NCBI RefSeq assembly: GCF_009617595.1 | Contig: NZ_WIXK01000001.1 | Location: 1-64,000, forward strand | Source: Tritonibacter aquimaris | GTDB taxonomy: Bacteria; Pseudomonadota; Alphaproteobacteria; Rhodobacterales; Rhodobacteraceae | Direction of reading: 5' to 3' | DNA: 64,000 bases | In this document: piece after piece, positions 25,487 through 35,820 of the stretch | Layout: the number at the start of each line of letters is the position of its first letter | Numbering within the stretch: position 1 is the stretch's first letter | Translations under genes and position numbers: made by a program | The notes under the pieces: model-generated | The model's database searches: none | The model's input: only the letters and a program-made list of their open reading frames with translations | Told to the model about the DNA's origin: nothing

Positions 25487-26656
25487 ATGACTGAAATGGT
25501 CTATGGCGCGGTTCCCCTACAGACAGGTGAGCCGATTCTCCCCAAATGGTGGCGAACTTTGGACAAATGGACGATGTCCTGCATCCTGTTGTTGTTCGTG
25601 ATTGGGCTCTTGCTTGGTCTGGCCGCCTCGGTGCCGCTGGCGGCGCGCAACGGGTTTGATAATTTCCACTATGTGCAGCGCCAGGCCGTGTTTGGCGGCA
25701 TGGCTCTTGTGGCGATGGTTGTGACCTCGATGATGTCACCGACATTTGTGCGCCGCGCTGCGGTGATTGGCTTTGCCGGTGCGTTTGTGGCGCTGATGCT
25801 GCTGCCGTTTCTCGGCACTGATTTTGGCAAAGGGGCTGTGCGCTGGTACAGCCTTGGTTTTGCATCGGTACAGCCGTCCGAGTTTTTGAAACCCAGTTTT
25901 GTGGTGGTGGCTGCCTGGCTGATTGCCTCTAGCCAGAAAATCAATGGCCCGCCCGGCACGCTGATTTCTTTTGGGCTGTGTATGACTGTGGTGATGTTTC
26001 TGGTGATGCAGCCAGATTTTGGCCAGTCCTGCCTGATCCTCTTTGGCTGGGGGGTGATGTATTTTGTGGCAGGCGCGCCGATGCTGTTGCTTGTGGGGAT
26101 GGCCAGCGTTGTGGTGCTGGGCGGTATTGTTGCCTATTCCTCATCCGAGCACTTTGCCCGCCGCATTGATGGCTTTTTGAACCCTGATGTGGATCCAACC
26201 ACCCAGCTTGGCTATGCCACCAATGCGATCCGCGAAGGGGGCCTGTTTGGCGTTGGTGTTGGCGAGGGTCAGGTGAAATGGTCGCTGCCAGATGCGCATA
26301 CTGATTTTATCATTGCGGTTGCTGCTGAAGAATACGGGCTTGTGCTCGTGGTGATCCTGATTTTGCTCTACGCATTGGTGGTGGTGCGCTCGTTGTTTCG
26401 CCTGATGAAAGAGCGTGATACCTTCGTTCGCCTCGCGGGGACCGGCCTTGTCTGCATGTTTGGAGTGCAGGCGATGATCAATATGGGGGTGGCTGTTCGG
26501 CTGCTGCCAGCAAAAGGCATGACATTGCCTTTTGTGAGCTATGGCGGTTCATCCTTGATTGCGGGGGGGATTGCAGTGGGTATGCTTTTGGCGTTTACAC
26601 GTGTACGTCCGCAAGGCGAGATCGCAGACTTCCTGCGTGGTAGCGGACGCAGGTAA
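25487..26656 (+). CDS. ftsW: Septal peptidoglycan polymerase FtsW
   Basis: A 389-residue SEDS-family glycosyltransferase with about ten membrane segments. Key stretches are [67 protein letters not shown] and [14 protein letters not shown] near the end. It polymerises lipid II at the septum with FtsI. The 157 bases upstream, facing the antisense flavoprotein gene, should hold its promoter. Confidence 0.96.
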   Translation: MTEMVYGAVPLQTGEPILPKWWRTLDKWTMSCILLLFVIGLLLGLAASVPLAARNGFDNFHYVQRQAVFGGMALVAMVVTSMMSPTFVRRAAVIGFAGAFVALMLLPFLGTDFGKGAVRWYSLGFASVQPSEFLKPSFVVVAAWLIASSQKINGPPGTLISFGLCMTVVMFLVMQPDFGQSCLILFGWGVMYFVAGAPMLLLVGMASVVVLGGIVAYSSSEHFARRIDGFLNPDVDPTTQLGYATNAIREGGLFGVGVGEGQVKWSLPDAHTDFIIAVAAEEYGLVLVVILILLYALVVVRSLFRLMKERDTFVRLAGTGLVCMFGVQAMINMGVAVRLLPAKGMTLPFVSYGGSSLIAGGIAVGMLLAFTRVRPQGEIADFLRGSGRR

Positions 26657-26676
26657 AGATTGAAAAGAGTGATTTG

Positions 26677-27768
26677 ATGGCACAGAAACTGCTTTTGATG
26701 GCGGCTGGCGGCACCGGAGGGCATATGTTTCCGGCGCAGGCTTTGGCAGAGGCAATGCTGGCAAAAGGCTGGCGGGTGAAACTGTCAACCGACCCGCGCG
26801 GCGCGCGCTACACCGGTGCTTTCCCGGATGGGGTCGAAATCCTGCAAGCCTCATCTTCCACCTTTGCCCGCGGCGGAGTGCTGGCAAAAGCAATGGTTGG
26901 GCCCAAGATTGCAATGGGCACGGCCTGTATGGCGATGAAAATGCTTCGGGATAAGCCGGATGTTGTTGTGGGCTTTGGCGGCTACCCGTCGATCCCGGCA
27001 CTGGGGGCGGCAACGCTTTTGGGGCGTGCGCGGATGATCCATGAACAAAATGCCGTTTTGGGTCGGGTCAATCAGGTCTTTGCCAAACGCGTGGGCAAAA
27101 TTGCCTGTGGCGCCTGGCCAACCGAGCTGCCCGAAGGCGCAACCGCTGTGCATGTGGGGAACCCGGTACGCGGTGCGGTGCTTGAACGTGCAGGTGCCGG
27201 CTATATTCCCCCCGGTGACTACCCTATGGAAATTCTGGTGATGGGCGGCAGTCAGGGCGCGCGTATCCTTTCCGATGTGGTGCCACCCGCGCTTGCAGCG
27301 TTGCCGATGGAGGTGGTGAAACAGATCCGCGTGTCCCATCAGGCGCGCGGCGAAGATCAAGAACGGGTCGCTGCTTATTACGAAGAACACGCCATTCGCG
27401 CAGATGTGCAGCCGTTCTTTCATGACGTGCCCAAACGCATGTCCGAAGCGCAGTTGGTGATTTCACGCGCGGGGGCCTCGTCGGTCGCAGATATCTCGGC
27501 GATTGGGCGACCATCTATTCTGGTTCCGTTTGCGGCAGCCACGGGTGACCACCAGACCGCCAACGCCCGCAGCCTTGTGGATGCTGGTGCGGCAGTGTTG
27601 ATGCCCGAAAGCGCCCTTGACGTTCCCACGCTGACAGAGCACATCAGCGCAATTCTGAGTAACCCCGATGCCGCGCTGCAAATGTCGCTCGCGGCGCTTT
27701 CGGTTGCGATCCCCGATGCCACCGATCGTCTGGTGGCCGAGGTAGAGCAGCTGGCAGAGGAAGGATAA
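26677..27768 (+). CDS. murG: N-acetylglucosaminyltransferase MurG
   Basis: 363 residues. A GT28 enzyme on the inner face of the membrane that converts lipid I to lipid II. It shows the first glycine loop [38 protein letters not shown], the second loop [13 protein letters not shown], and [23 protein letters not shown] in the UDP-GlcNAc site. The ATG at 26677 ([12 protein letters not shown]) is chosen over a TTG one codon earlier. Confidence 0.97.
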   Translation: MAQKLLLMAAGGTGGHMFPAQALAEAMLAKGWRVKLSTDPRGARYTGAFPDGVEILQASSSTFARGGVLAKAMVGPKIAMGTACMAMKMLRDKPDVVVGFGGYPSIPALGAATLLGRARMIHEQNAVLGRVNQVFAKRVGKIACGAWPTELPEGATAVHVGNPVRGAVLERAGAGYIPPGDYPMEILVMGGSQGARILSDVVPPALAALPMEVVKQIRVSHQARGEDQERVAAYYEEHAIRADVQPFFHDVPKRMSEAQLVISRAGASSVADISAIGRPSILVPFAAATGDHQTANARSLVDAGAAVLMPESALDVPTLTEHISAILSNPDAALQMSLAALSVAIPDATDRLVAEVEQLAEEG

Positions 27769-27770
27769 AT

Positions 27771-29168
27771 ATGAACCCTGCAACCAAACTCCCCGGCGAC
27801 GTAGGATCGATCCATTTTGTTGGTATCGGCGGCATTGGCATGTCGGGCATTGCAGAGGTGCTGTTGAACCTTGGCTATGCGGTGCAGGGCTCGGATCTGA
27901 AATCTTCCAAAATCACCCAACGGTTGGAAACACTTGGCGCAACCGTGTTTGAAGGCCAGCGCGCAGAGAACCTGGAAAACGCCTCCGTTGTGGTGATTTC
28001 CTCGGCGATCAAACCGGGCAATCCGGAACTGGATGAAGCCCGCCTGAAAGGTCTGCCCGTGGTGCGCCGCGCCGAGATGCTTGCAGAGCTCATGCGGCTT
28101 AAATCCAATATCGCCATTGCAGGCACCCACGGTAAAACCACCACCACCACGATGATGGCGGAACTGATGGTGCACGGGAAATTTGATCCCACCGTGGTCA
28201 ACGGCGGCATCATTCACGCCTATGGTTCTAATGCGCGGATGGGGCAGGGCGAATGGATGGTGGTTGAGGCCGACGAATCTGATGGCACCTTCAACCGCCT
28301 GCCAGCCACCATTGCCGTTGTCACCAATATTGATCCCGAACACATGGAGCACTGGGGCAGCATCGAAAACCTGCGTCAGGGGTTTTATGATTTTGTCTCC
28401 AACATCCCGTTTTATGGCATCGCCGTCTGCTGCACCGATCACCCCGAAGTGCAGGCGCTGGTGGGGCGGATCTCGGACCGCCGCGTGGTCACCTATGGGT
28501 TCAACGCCCAGGCCGATGTGCGCGCCATTAACCTGACCTACAAGGGCGGCGTGGCCCATTTCGACATTGAACTACAGGGCGAAGACAAAGTCATCGAAGG
28601 CTGCACCCTGCCAATGCCCGGTGATCACAATGTGTCAAACGCGCTGTCGGCTGTTGCGGTTGCGCGCCATCTGGGCATGCGCTCCAGCGAGATCCGCGAA
28701 GCGCTGGCAAAATTCGGCGGCGTCAACCGGCGCTTCACCAAGGTCGGCGAAGTCGACGGCGTCACCATTATTGATGACTATGGCCATCACCCGGTGGAAA
28801 TCGCCGCCGTGCTCAAAGCCGCGCGCCAGGCGAGCGAAGGTCGGGTGATCGCGGTGCACCAGCCGCACCGTTATTCGCGCCTGTCTAACCTGTTCGAAGA
28901 TTTCTGCGCCTGCTTCAACGAGGCCGATGTGGTTGCCATTGCCGAAGTCTTTGCCGCGGGCGAAGACCCGATCGAAGGCGCAGGCCGCGATGATCTGGTC
29001 GCCGGTCTCATTCGCCACGGCCACCGCCATGCACGCGCGATCCTGAATGAAGACGATCTCGAACGTCTTGTGCGTGAACAAGCGCGCCCAGGTGATATGG
29101 TGGTCTGCCTTGGCGCGGGGACAATTTCCACCTGGGCCAATGGCCTGCCTGCGCGGCTAAACGGGTAG
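27771..29168 (+). CDS. murC: UDP-MurNAc L-alanine ligase MurC
   Basis: 465 residues, complete Mur ligase: [30 protein letters not shown] loop [61 protein letters not shown] and QPHRYSR. It adds L-Ala to UDP-MurNAc, the first peptide step. Only two bases separate it from murG. Confidence 0.97.
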   Translation: MNPATKLPGDVGSIHFVGIGGIGMSGIAEVLLNLGYAVQGSDLKSSKITQRLETLGATVFEGQRAENLENASVVVISSAIKPGNPELDEARLKGLPVVRRAEMLAELMRLKSNIAIAGTHGKTTTTTMMAELMVHGKFDPTVVNGGIIHAYGSNARMGQGEWMVVEADESDGTFNRLPATIAVVTNIDPEHMEHWGSIENLRQGFYDFVSNIPFYGIAVCCTDHPEVQALVGRISDRRVVTYGFNAQADVRAINLTYKGGVAHFDIELQGEDKVIEGCTLPMPGDHNVSNALSAVAVARHLGMRSSEIREALAKFGGVNRRFTKVGEVDGVTIIDDYGHHPVEIAAVLKAARQASEGRVIAVHQPHRYSRLSNLFEDFCACFNEADVVAIAEVFAAGEDPIEGAGRDDLVAGLIRHGHRHARAILNEDDLERLVREQARPGDMVVCLGAGTISTWANGLPARLNG

Positions 29169-29172
29169 GGCG

Positions 29173-29412
29173 GTGAATATCTCCCTCCTCCTGGCCTGCG
29201 CCTGGGTCATATTGGCCAATGTGCTGGCGATGATCCCAAGCCAGGACAACCACTGGCGCCGCGCCTATTTCCTGATCGGCGTTGGCATTCCCCTGCTGGG
29301 CTATGTGACGTTTGAAAACGGCCCCTGGTGGGGCATGGCGCTCTTGCTCGCAGGCATGTCCGTGCTGCGCTGGCCGGTGGTTTACCTCTGGCGCTGGATC
29401 ACACGGCGCTAA
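29173..29412 (+). CDS. Small membrane protein of the DUF2484 family
   Basis: 79 residues starting with GTG at 29173, four bases after the murC stop. Two or three hydrophobic segments are visible (LLLACAWVILANVLAMI; FLIGVGIPLLGYVTF; MALLLAGMSVL), ending in a basic tail RWITRR. The family is found in Rhodobacterales at this place between murC and murB. Its function is unknown to me; the position suggests a link to envelope synthesis. Confidence 0.72.
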   Translation: MNISLLLACAWVILANVLAMIPSQDNHWRRAYFLIGVGIPLLGYVTFENGPWWGMALLLAGMSVLRWPVVYLWRWITRR

Positions 29413-29498
29413 GGTTTTACGGTAAAGCGAAGCTTTCCCCACAGGCCCCGGTTGTGTATGCTGCACGCTGATTTAAACGCAGCAGATTAGAGCAGCCC

Positions 29499-31052
29499 GT
29501 GGTTGAGATTTCAGAGATTAAAGACGCTGATAGCCTTCAAGCGTGGCTGAGACACCAGCCGCGTGAATTTTCCACAGTTGTTGCCGCTCGCAGCGCCCTG
29601 CGGGCGCTGCCCCTGTATCTGCACTGGAGCCTGTCCGATACTGCACGCAAGTCTGATTGGAAAGCACTGCCAGTCCTGCGCTGTAATCTTATCGCAGCGG
29701 TTGCATGCTCTGTGCCAACCGTTGCAATTAGGAGCGCTGCCGCTGATGCCCAAAGCCACGCGGCTAACCCCGCTCACCTTCACGACCACATCCACAGCGC
29801 TGTCGTTGCTGCTACCGAAGCTACCTTAGTAGCCGCCGCTTTCGACGTCCGCGACGCCTGCGCGACAACCGCCTTTGTCGCCCACGCCTCCGCCGAATCT
29901 GCCTTAGTCGTTGCCGCCCATCAAAGCGTCTGGGAAAACATTCGCCATGACTGTTCAAAGATAGTCATAGGTGGAAACCTGCTGCAGACACCGCTCTGGC
30001 GGGATCAAAACCCGCTCGCATATCTTTGGACAGTCTTACGCCCCAAGTTCCAGAGCGCCGATAACTGGCAGCCCGGTGATTGGCAGTTTTGGGTGGACTG
30101 GTACGAGCAGATGCTCGATCCTGTTTCCAACCCGCCGAACTGGGAGTTGCTAGAGCAGGTCGCTCTGATTGATCCAGATATTTGGAATGCTGGGCCGGAG
30201 GCAGTGAGCGAGGCAATTTCAGCTATCCAGCTTGGCTTTGCTGAACGCGCGCTCGCAACAGGGGAGCGGTTCGAATTCGATGAGGGCCGCAAGCTCTTTG
30301 TCCGCAACCCCGTGTCTGCAGAAGATGAAGTGACGCTGAAATACTGCGTTGATCGCCTGTCAGAACTTTCAGACCTTGCCGAAACCATGGGCAATATGCA
30401 GGGCATTCTTGGCGGGGAACTATTTTTTGTCCGCCGTGCCGTTGAAAACCACGCTGTCAATCCTGTGATGGTCTGGGACAACTGCGGCAACGCCATGCGG
30501 ATGCTGAACGCCAATCTCGCCTCTGGCGCCTGCCCAGAAGGCGAACCCTATGTCACAATCCTGCAGGCCACGCTCACCGATGTGCGTCTGCGGCTTGAAC
30601 GTGATCCGGCGGTGCAGCACGTTGCGCCCCATCGTCCAGAGGCAGCACCGATTGAGGATGAAAAGGCGGTTGAGGTGCTCACCGGCGCGCTTAATGAGGC
30701 GGCGGGGATGGTCGAACCTGAGGTTGCCGAAGAAATCGCACAGGATCGTGCCACGCTGTTAGATCGCTTCGCCGGGGTGGGGCGCAGAACCGCCGCATTC
30801 ATCACCGGCGCTGCGCGTATCCTTGCCATAGTTGTTGCTGCAATTCCCGGCAAATTTCTCGGCGTGATGGATTATGGTGTGGCCTTCACTGAGCGACTGC
30901 AAAAACTGTCCGAAAATTGCGGTAAAATTGCAAAGGATATCCGGACGGTTACCGTCAGCGGCGCGCTTGGGACAGGTATAGTGACCACGGCCACCAGTCC
31001 TGAAAAGATTCCGCAAGCGATAGATATGGTCGTAAAATACTTTGGTGGCTGA
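29499..31052 (+). CDS. Uncharacterised protein, paralogue 1 of a family present twice in this window
   Basis: 517 residues from GTG 29499. I do not recognise a named domain. Three blocks are shared with the protein at 52825-54438. Block 1 (about 10-45) is DSLQAWLRHQP then ARSALRALPLY. Block 2 is VWENIRHD, with TPLW some 15 residues later. Block 3 is FWVDWYEQML, then WELLEQVALIDPDIWNAGPE. An Ala/His-rich stretch lies between blocks 1 and 2. The C-terminal 120 residues differ from the paralogue and contain hydrophobic, possibly membrane-active segments (FITGAARILAIVVAAIPGKF; VTVSGALGTGIVTTAT). It interrupts the mur genes, which suggests insertion of a mobile or lineage-specific gene. No function is assigned. 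Confidence 0.75.
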   Translation: MVEISEIKDADSLQAWLRHQPREFSTVVAARSALRALPLYLHWSLSDTARKSDWKALPVLRCNLIAAVACSVPTVAIRSAAADAQSHAANPAHLHDHIHSAVVAATEATLVAAAFDVRDACATTAFVAHASAESALVVAAHQSVWENIRHDCSKIVIGGNLLQTPLWRDQNPLAYLWTVLRPKFQSADNWQPGDWQFWVDWYEQMLDPVSNPPNWELLEQVALIDPDIWNAGPEAVSEAISAIQLGFAERALATGERFEFDEGRKLFVRNPVSAEDEVTLKYCVDRLSELSDLAETMGNMQGILGGELFFVRRAVENHAVNPVMVWDNCGNAMRMLNANLASGACPEGEPYVTILQATLTDVRLRLERDPAVQHVAPHRPEAAPIEDEKAVEVLTGALNEAAGMVEPEVAEEIAQDRATLLDRFAGVGRRTAAFITGAARILAIVVAAIPGKFLGVMDYGVAFTERLQKLSENCGKIAKDIRTVTVSGALGTGIVTTATSPEKIPQAIDMVVKYFGG

Positions 31053-31196
31053 ATACTAAGTGCCCGCCTGGATACTGGCGAACCCGTGCCTGCCACGGGC
31101 ACACAGGCGGATTGTGGCTGCGAATCTCTTTCTTCCCTCTGCCACATCCCCTAAACCAAGCCGATGTTTTTGAATCGCCTTTGAGTGGGACCCCCG

Positions 31197-32129
31197 ATGA
31201 CAGATCTTCCAACAGTGCGCGGCAAGTTGACAGCGGGTCGTGATCTTTCAGGCCTCACCTGGCTGCGTGTTGGCGGCCCGGCGGATTGTCTGTTTCAGCC
31301 CGCCGATCTGGACGATCTCTCTGATTTTCTGCGCGCGCTTGACCCCAATGTGGATGTGTTTCCCATTGGCGTCGGCTCCAACCTGATTGTGCGCGATGGG
31401 GGCCTGCGCGCGGTGGTGATCCGACTTGGGCGCGGGTTCAACACGGTTGAAATCAACGGTGACACGGTTGTTGCGGGGGCTGCGGCGCTGGATGCAATGG
31501 TTGCGCGCAAGGCCGCGGATCAGGGTGTGGATCTGACGTTTCTGCGCACCATCCCCGGTGCCATTGGCGGCGCGGTGCGGATGAATGCGGGCTGCTATGG
31601 GTCGTATATGGCGGATGTGTTGCAGTCGGTCACGCTGGTCACGCGCCAGGGTGAGGTCCGCGAATTGTCCGCAGCTGAGCTGAACCTGCGCTATCGCCAG
31701 TCAGATCTGCCCGACGGCGCGGTGCTGGTGTCGGCAACGCTGAAGGCCCCTATGGGTGATGCGGATGAGCTGCGCACCCGCATGGAGGAACAGCTTGCAA
31801 AACGGGATGCAACCCAGCCCACCAAGGATCGCAGCGCCGGTTCAACTTTTCGCAACCCGGCAGGGTTTTCCTCGACCGGCAGGGCGGATGATGTGCAAGA
31901 TCTCAAAGCGTGGAAGGTGATTGATGATGCGGGCCTGCGCGGGGCCAGTATTGGTGGCGCGCAGATGAGCGAGAAACACTCGAACTTCATGATCAACACC
32001 GGTGGCGCAACTGCCGCAGAGCTGGAAGCTTTGGGCGAACACGTGCGAAAAACTGTTTACGAAAATTCCGGCATCACGCTAGAATGGGAGATCATGAGGG
32101 TTGGTGAGCCGCTGGATGATCAGCAGTAA
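31197..32129 (+). CDS. murB: UDP-N-acetylenolpyruvoylglucosamine reductase MurB
   Basis: 310 residues from ATG 31197. It is an FAD enzyme that reduces UDP-GlcNAc-enolpyruvate to UDP-MurNAc with NADPH. Signatures are [49 protein letters not shown], and [11 protein letters not shown] with the catalytic serine, then [10 protein letters not shown]. An upstream GTG at 31185 is in frame but less likely. Confidence 0.96.
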   Translation: MTDLPTVRGKLTAGRDLSGLTWLRVGGPADCLFQPADLDDLSDFLRALDPNVDVFPIGVGSNLIVRDGGLRAVVIRLGRGFNTVEINGDTVVAGAAALDAMVARKAADQGVDLTFLRTIPGAIGGAVRMNAGCYGSYMADVLQSVTLVTRQGEVRELSAAELNLRYRQSDLPDGAVLVSATLKAPMGDADELRTRMEEQLAKRDATQPTKDRSAGSTFRNPAGFSSTGRADDVQDLKAWKVIDDAGLRGASIGGAQMSEKHSNFMINTGGATAAELEALGEHVRKTVYENSGITLEWEIMRVGEPLDDQQ

Positions 32130-32351
32130 TTTTGGTAGGATTTTAGTGGTTTTTACATCCGGGTCTGGCCTGTTAAGGTTTTGCTAACCTACATTGATTA
32201 TTGGTTAAATATGGCTCTGGCCCCCGTGTCTCGTACATGCGGCATGTGGCAAGAATCAGCCGGAGCCTTTGGGGGAATCCCCATAATAAGAGTGGTCCGA
32301 AATTGGGCTGCTATATAAGGGGCACAAAGCTCCAGAGCATTGAGGCGCGAA

Positions 32352-33275
32352 ATGGTGGGTGGGACGAGCAAAGCACTCCCTTCTGTGGTGGTATTGATGG
32401 GTGGCCCATCGGCGGAACGTGAGGTGTCGTTGGACACTGGGCGTGGCTGCGCCGAGGCGCTGCGCGGCGAGGGCTATCCGGTTGTTGAAATCGATGCAGG
32501 CCCGGATCTGGTAGATCAGCTGCGCGCGCATAAGCCCGATGTGGTGTTTAACGCGCTGCATGGCCGCTGGGGCGAAGATGGCTGCGTGCAGGGCATTCTG
32601 GAATGGCTGCGCATTCCCTACACCCATTCCGGTGTGCTGGCTTCTGCGCTGACAATGGACAAAGAACGCAGCAAAGATGTTTACCGCCGCGCGGGGCTTC
32701 CGGTGGCAGAAAGTGGTCTTTTTCCCAAATCACAAGTGATGGCAGAGCATGTGATGCAGCCGCCCTATGTGGTGAAACCCAACAACGAAGGCTCCAGTGT
32801 TGGCATCTATCTGGTGCAGGAGCAGGGCAATACCCCGCCGAAACTGGATGACGCCATGCCCGATGAGGTGCTGGTCGAACGCTTTGTAGCGGGGCGCGAA
32901 CTGACGGTTACGGTGCTGGAAGACCGCCCGCTGGCGGTGACCGATATCCTGACCGACGGCTGGTATGATTACGACGCCAAATACAAGGTCGGAGGCTCAC
33001 GCCATGTGGTGCCCGCGGATCTGCCGCAAGAGATCACTGATCTCTGTCTGGATTATGCCGTGCGCGCGCATAAAGTATTGGGATGTCGCGGCATCAGTCG
33101 CACAGATTTCCGCTGGGATGACAGCAAAGGCCCGGCTGGGCTTGTCTTGTTGGAGACAAACAATCAGCCGGGGATGACAGCAACCTCGCTGGCGCCAGAG
33201 CAGGCTGCCTTTGCGGGGCTGAGCTTTGGCCAGCTCTGCGCGCGCTTGGTGGAGGATGCCTCATGCGATCGCTGA
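32352..33275 (+). CDS. ddl: D-alanine--D-alanine ligase
   Basis: A 307-residue ATP-grasp enzyme making the D-Ala-D-Ala used by MurF. It has VLMGGPSAEREVSL, NALHGRWGEDGCVQGILE, PYTHSGVLASALTMDKE, KPNNEGSSVGI, and LLETNNQPGMTATSL with the metal-binding Asn. ATG 32352 has GAGG six bases upstream; a TTG at 32340 is the alternative. Its 3' end overlaps ftsQ by 13 bases. Confidence 0.95.
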   Translation: MVGGTSKALPSVVVLMGGPSAEREVSLDTGRGCAEALRGEGYPVVEIDAGPDLVDQLRAHKPDVVFNALHGRWGEDGCVQGILEWLRIPYTHSGVLASALTMDKERSKDVYRRAGLPVAESGLFPKSQVMAEHVMQPPYVVKPNNEGSSVGIYLVQEQGNTPPKLDDAMPDEVLVERFVAGRELTVTVLEDRPLAVTDILTDGWYDYDAKYKVGGSRHVVPADLPQEITDLCLDYAVRAHKVLGCRGISRTDFRWDDSKGPAGLVLLETNNQPGMTATSLAPEQAAFAGLSFGQLCARLVEDASCDR

Positions 33276-34150
33276 AGGCACTTTTTTACCGCGCGCCACG
33301 GGCGAAATCCGATCCTGCGCCCTCACGTTTGAAATACCGGATCCAGCGCTGGATGCTGACACCGGGCATTCGCATGGGGCTGCGCTATGGTCTGCCGGTC
33401 TGTGTGCTGGCAGCGGCAGCGGGTGGTTATCTCGCTAGCGAAGAACGGCGCGAGATTATTGCGGCAAGCTTTAATGAACTGCGCGCCGAGGTGCAAAACC
33501 GGCCCGAGTTTATGGTCAATGTGATGGCCATCGATGGTGCGGGGCGCGACCTTTCCACAGATATTCGTGAGATCGCCGCGCTGGATTTCCCGATCAGCTC
33601 TTTTGATCTGGAACTGTCCGAACTGCGCACTCTTGTCATTGGTCTTGATCCGGTGAAAACCGCTGATGTGCGCATCCGCCCCGGCGGGATCTTGCAGATC
33701 GATGTGGTGGAACGCACCCCCAGCGTGGTTTGGCGCAGCCGTGATGGGCTGGCGCTGTTGGATGAAACCGGTGCCTTTGTGGCTGAACTTGGCAGTCGTG
33801 ATCTGCACCCGGATCTGCCGCTTGTTGCGGGCTCTGGCGCGGATGGCAATGTGCAAGAGGCGCTGCAGGTGGTGGCGGCGGCGCGGCCGCTTAAATCGCG
33901 CTTGCGCGGGCTTGAACGTGTGGGGGAACGGCGCTGGGATCTGGTGCTTGATCGGGGGCAGCGTATTTTGCTGCCAACCGAAGACCCGGTTCTGGCAGTG
34001 GAACGCGTGATCGCGGTGAGCGAGGTTCAGGATCTGTTGGAGCGTGATGTTGCGGTGGTGGATATGCGCCTTGGTCTGCGGCCAACCGTGCGTATGAATG
34101 ATGATGCGGCCGAAAGCCTTTGGCATATCCGCGACACAGGGGGGCAGTGA
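33263..34150 (+). CDS. ftsQ: Cell division protein FtsQ
   Basis: 295 residues, bitopic. Cytoplasmic basic N-terminus (about 45 residues), one membrane segment (YGLPVCVLAAAAGGYLA), then the periplasmic POTRA domain (about 80-145: FMVNVMAIDGAGRDLSTDIREI) and the FtsQ domain (VDVVERTPSVVWRS-like segment, LLPTEDPVLAVERVI). It links FtsLB-FtsWI to the early divisome. It lies between ddl and ftsA as expected. Confidence 0.93.
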   Translation: MRSLKALFYRAPRAKSDPAPSRLKYRIQRWMLTPGIRMGLRYGLPVCVLAAAAGGYLASEERREIIAASFNELRAEVQNRPEFMVNVMAIDGAGRDLSTDIREIAALDFPISSFDLELSELRTLVIGLDPVKTADVRIRPGGILQIDVVERTPSVVWRSRDGLALLDETGAFVAELGSRDLHPDLPLVAGSGADGNVQEALQVVAAARPLKSRLRGLERVGERRWDLVLDRGQRILLPTEDPVLAVERVIAVSEVQDLLERDVAVVDMRLGLRPTVRMNDDAAESLWHIRDTGGQ

Positions 34151-34151
34151 G

Positions 34152-35486
34152 TTGGCCGATCTCTATCAGTCCCAGCGGGCGATGCGACAGATGCGGCGCC
34201 AGGCCATGCAGCGTGGCGTGGTTGCTATTTTGGATATTGGCACCTCAAAGATTGCCTGCCTGATCCTGCGCTTTGACGGGCCCGAACCGCTGAGCGACGA
34301 CAATACCGTGGGCTCTCTTGCCGGGCAGTCCGGGTTTCGGGTGATTGGTGCCAAATCGACCCGCTCGCGCGGGGTGCAATTTGGCGAAATCACCGCCATG
34401 CAGGAAACCGAACGCGCCATTCGCACCGCGGTGCAGGGCGCGCAGAAAATGGCAGCGGTGCGGGTTGATCACGTGATTGCCTGTTTCTCTGGCGCGCGCC
34501 CGCGGTCTTATGGGTTGAACGCAAGCGTTGAGCTGGAAGGCCAGGAAGTCAGCGAAAACGAAGTGGCCCGCGTGTTGGCAGCCTGCGAAGTGCCGGAATA
34601 TGGCGCTGACCGCGAAGTGCTGCATGCGCAGCCAATCAATTTCGCCCTCGACAATCGCTCGGGGCTCAGCGATCCGCGTGGCCAGGTTGGGCATACGCTG
34701 GAAACCGACATGCATATGGTCACTGTGGATGCGCTGATTGTGCAAAACCTCGTCCATTGTATCAAACGCTGTGATCTGGAACTGGCCGGGATTGCATCCT
34801 CGGCCTATGCGGCCGGGTTTTCAGCGCTGGTCGAAGATGAACAAGAGCTGGGCGCGGCCTGTATCGACATGGGCGGCGGCTCTACCTCAATCTCGGTGTT
34901 TATGAAAAAACACCTGATCTATACCGATGCTGTGCGCATGGGCGGGGATCATATCACCAGTGATATTTCCATGGGACTAAGCGTGCCGCCTGCCAATGCG
35001 GAGCGGATCAAAACCATGTGCGGCGGGGTGCAGGCTACCGGTGTGGATGATCGCGACATGATCGACATTGGTGGTGATACCGGCGATTGGGAGCACGACC
35101 GGCGCACGGTCAGCCGTGCGGAACTCATCGGCATTATGCGCCCACGGGTGGAAGAAATCCTCGAAGAGGTGCGTGAACGCCTGGATGCGGCCGGGTTTGA
35201 CCATCTGCCCAGCCAGCAAATCGTGCTCACCGGGGGCTCCAGTCAGATCATGGGGCTTGATGGGCTTGCCTCGCGCATTCTGGGCCATCAGGTGCGTCTG
35301 GGGCGGCCGTTGCGTGTACAGGGTCTGCCACAATCTGCGGCGGGGCCAAGCTATGCGGCGGCCGTGGGCCTGTGTCTGCTGGCCGCGCATCCACAGGATG
35401 AATGGTGGGACTTTGAAATGCCGGTAGATCGTCACAGCAAAGGCTCGTTTCGCCGTGCGGTGCGCTGGTTTAAGGAAAACTGGTAA
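34152..35486 (+). CDS. ftsA: Cell division protein FtsA
   Basis: 444 residues from TTG 34152, one base after the ftsQ stop. It is an actin-like ATPase that tethers FtsZ to the membrane. It shows the phosphate-1 loop ILDIGTSKIACL, the SHS2/1C domain (RGVQFGEITAMQETERAI), phosphate-2 CIDMGGGSTSISVF, GGDHITSDIS, and the adenosine motif VLTGGSSQIMGL. The C-terminal FRRAVRWFKENW is the membrane-targeting amphipathic helix. An ATG at 34098 would overlap ftsQ by 50 bases and lacks family support. Confidence 0.93.
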   Translation: MADLYQSQRAMRQMRRQAMQRGVVAILDIGTSKIACLILRFDGPEPLSDDNTVGSLAGQSGFRVIGAKSTRSRGVQFGEITAMQETERAIRTAVQGAQKMAAVRVDHVIACFSGARPRSYGLNASVELEGQEVSENEVARVLAACEVPEYGADREVLHAQPINFALDNRSGLSDPRGQVGHTLETDMHMVTVDALIVQNLVHCIKRCDLELAGIASSAYAAGFSALVEDEQELGAACIDMGGGSTSISVFMKKHLIYTDAVRMGGDHITSDISMGLSVPPANAERIKTMCGGVQATGVDDRDMIDIGGDTGDWEHDRRTVSRAELIGIMRPRVEEILEEVRERLDAAGFDHLPSQQIVLTGGSSQIMGLDGLASRILGHQVRLGRPLRVQGLPQSAAGPSYAAAVGLCLLAAHPQDEWWDFEMPVDRHSKGSFRRAVRWFKENW

Positions 35487-35820
35487 AGCTGCGTGACAGC
35501 GCTGGCAGAAATTGCTAAAATCAGATTAATTGCCGCAGAATGACGGCTATAAGGCGGTCGAGCAGGCCCCGAACATAGAGTTTCATTGATCCGCAGTGTA
35601 TCTGTGGGGTGTAGATGTTTGTTGTGTTCTGAGTGTGTGAAGCCCCTATATATGCCGCCATCGGCGAAATGCCGCGGATTCTTTTGAGCGTTAGCGCCAT
35701 ATTTTGTGGGCGTATTCGCTTTTTGGGATGACGCGTTAGTCGTCGTTGGATAGAGTTACACCAATTCAGGATAGGAAAACCCCTTTGCGGGAGGGGTATA
35801 ACAACACAGGCGGACAGATC
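35487..35820 (+). other. ftsZ promoter and leader region
   Basis: 334 bases between ftsA and ftsZ. One GANTC site (GATTC at 35677-35681) is present, the target of the CcrM methylase in many alphaproteobacteria. A hairpin ACCCCT/AGGGGT (35779-35784 with 35792-35797) lies in the leader 24 bases before the start codon. No clear gene and no TTAA-N7-TTAA CtrA site were seen. Confidence 0.5.
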
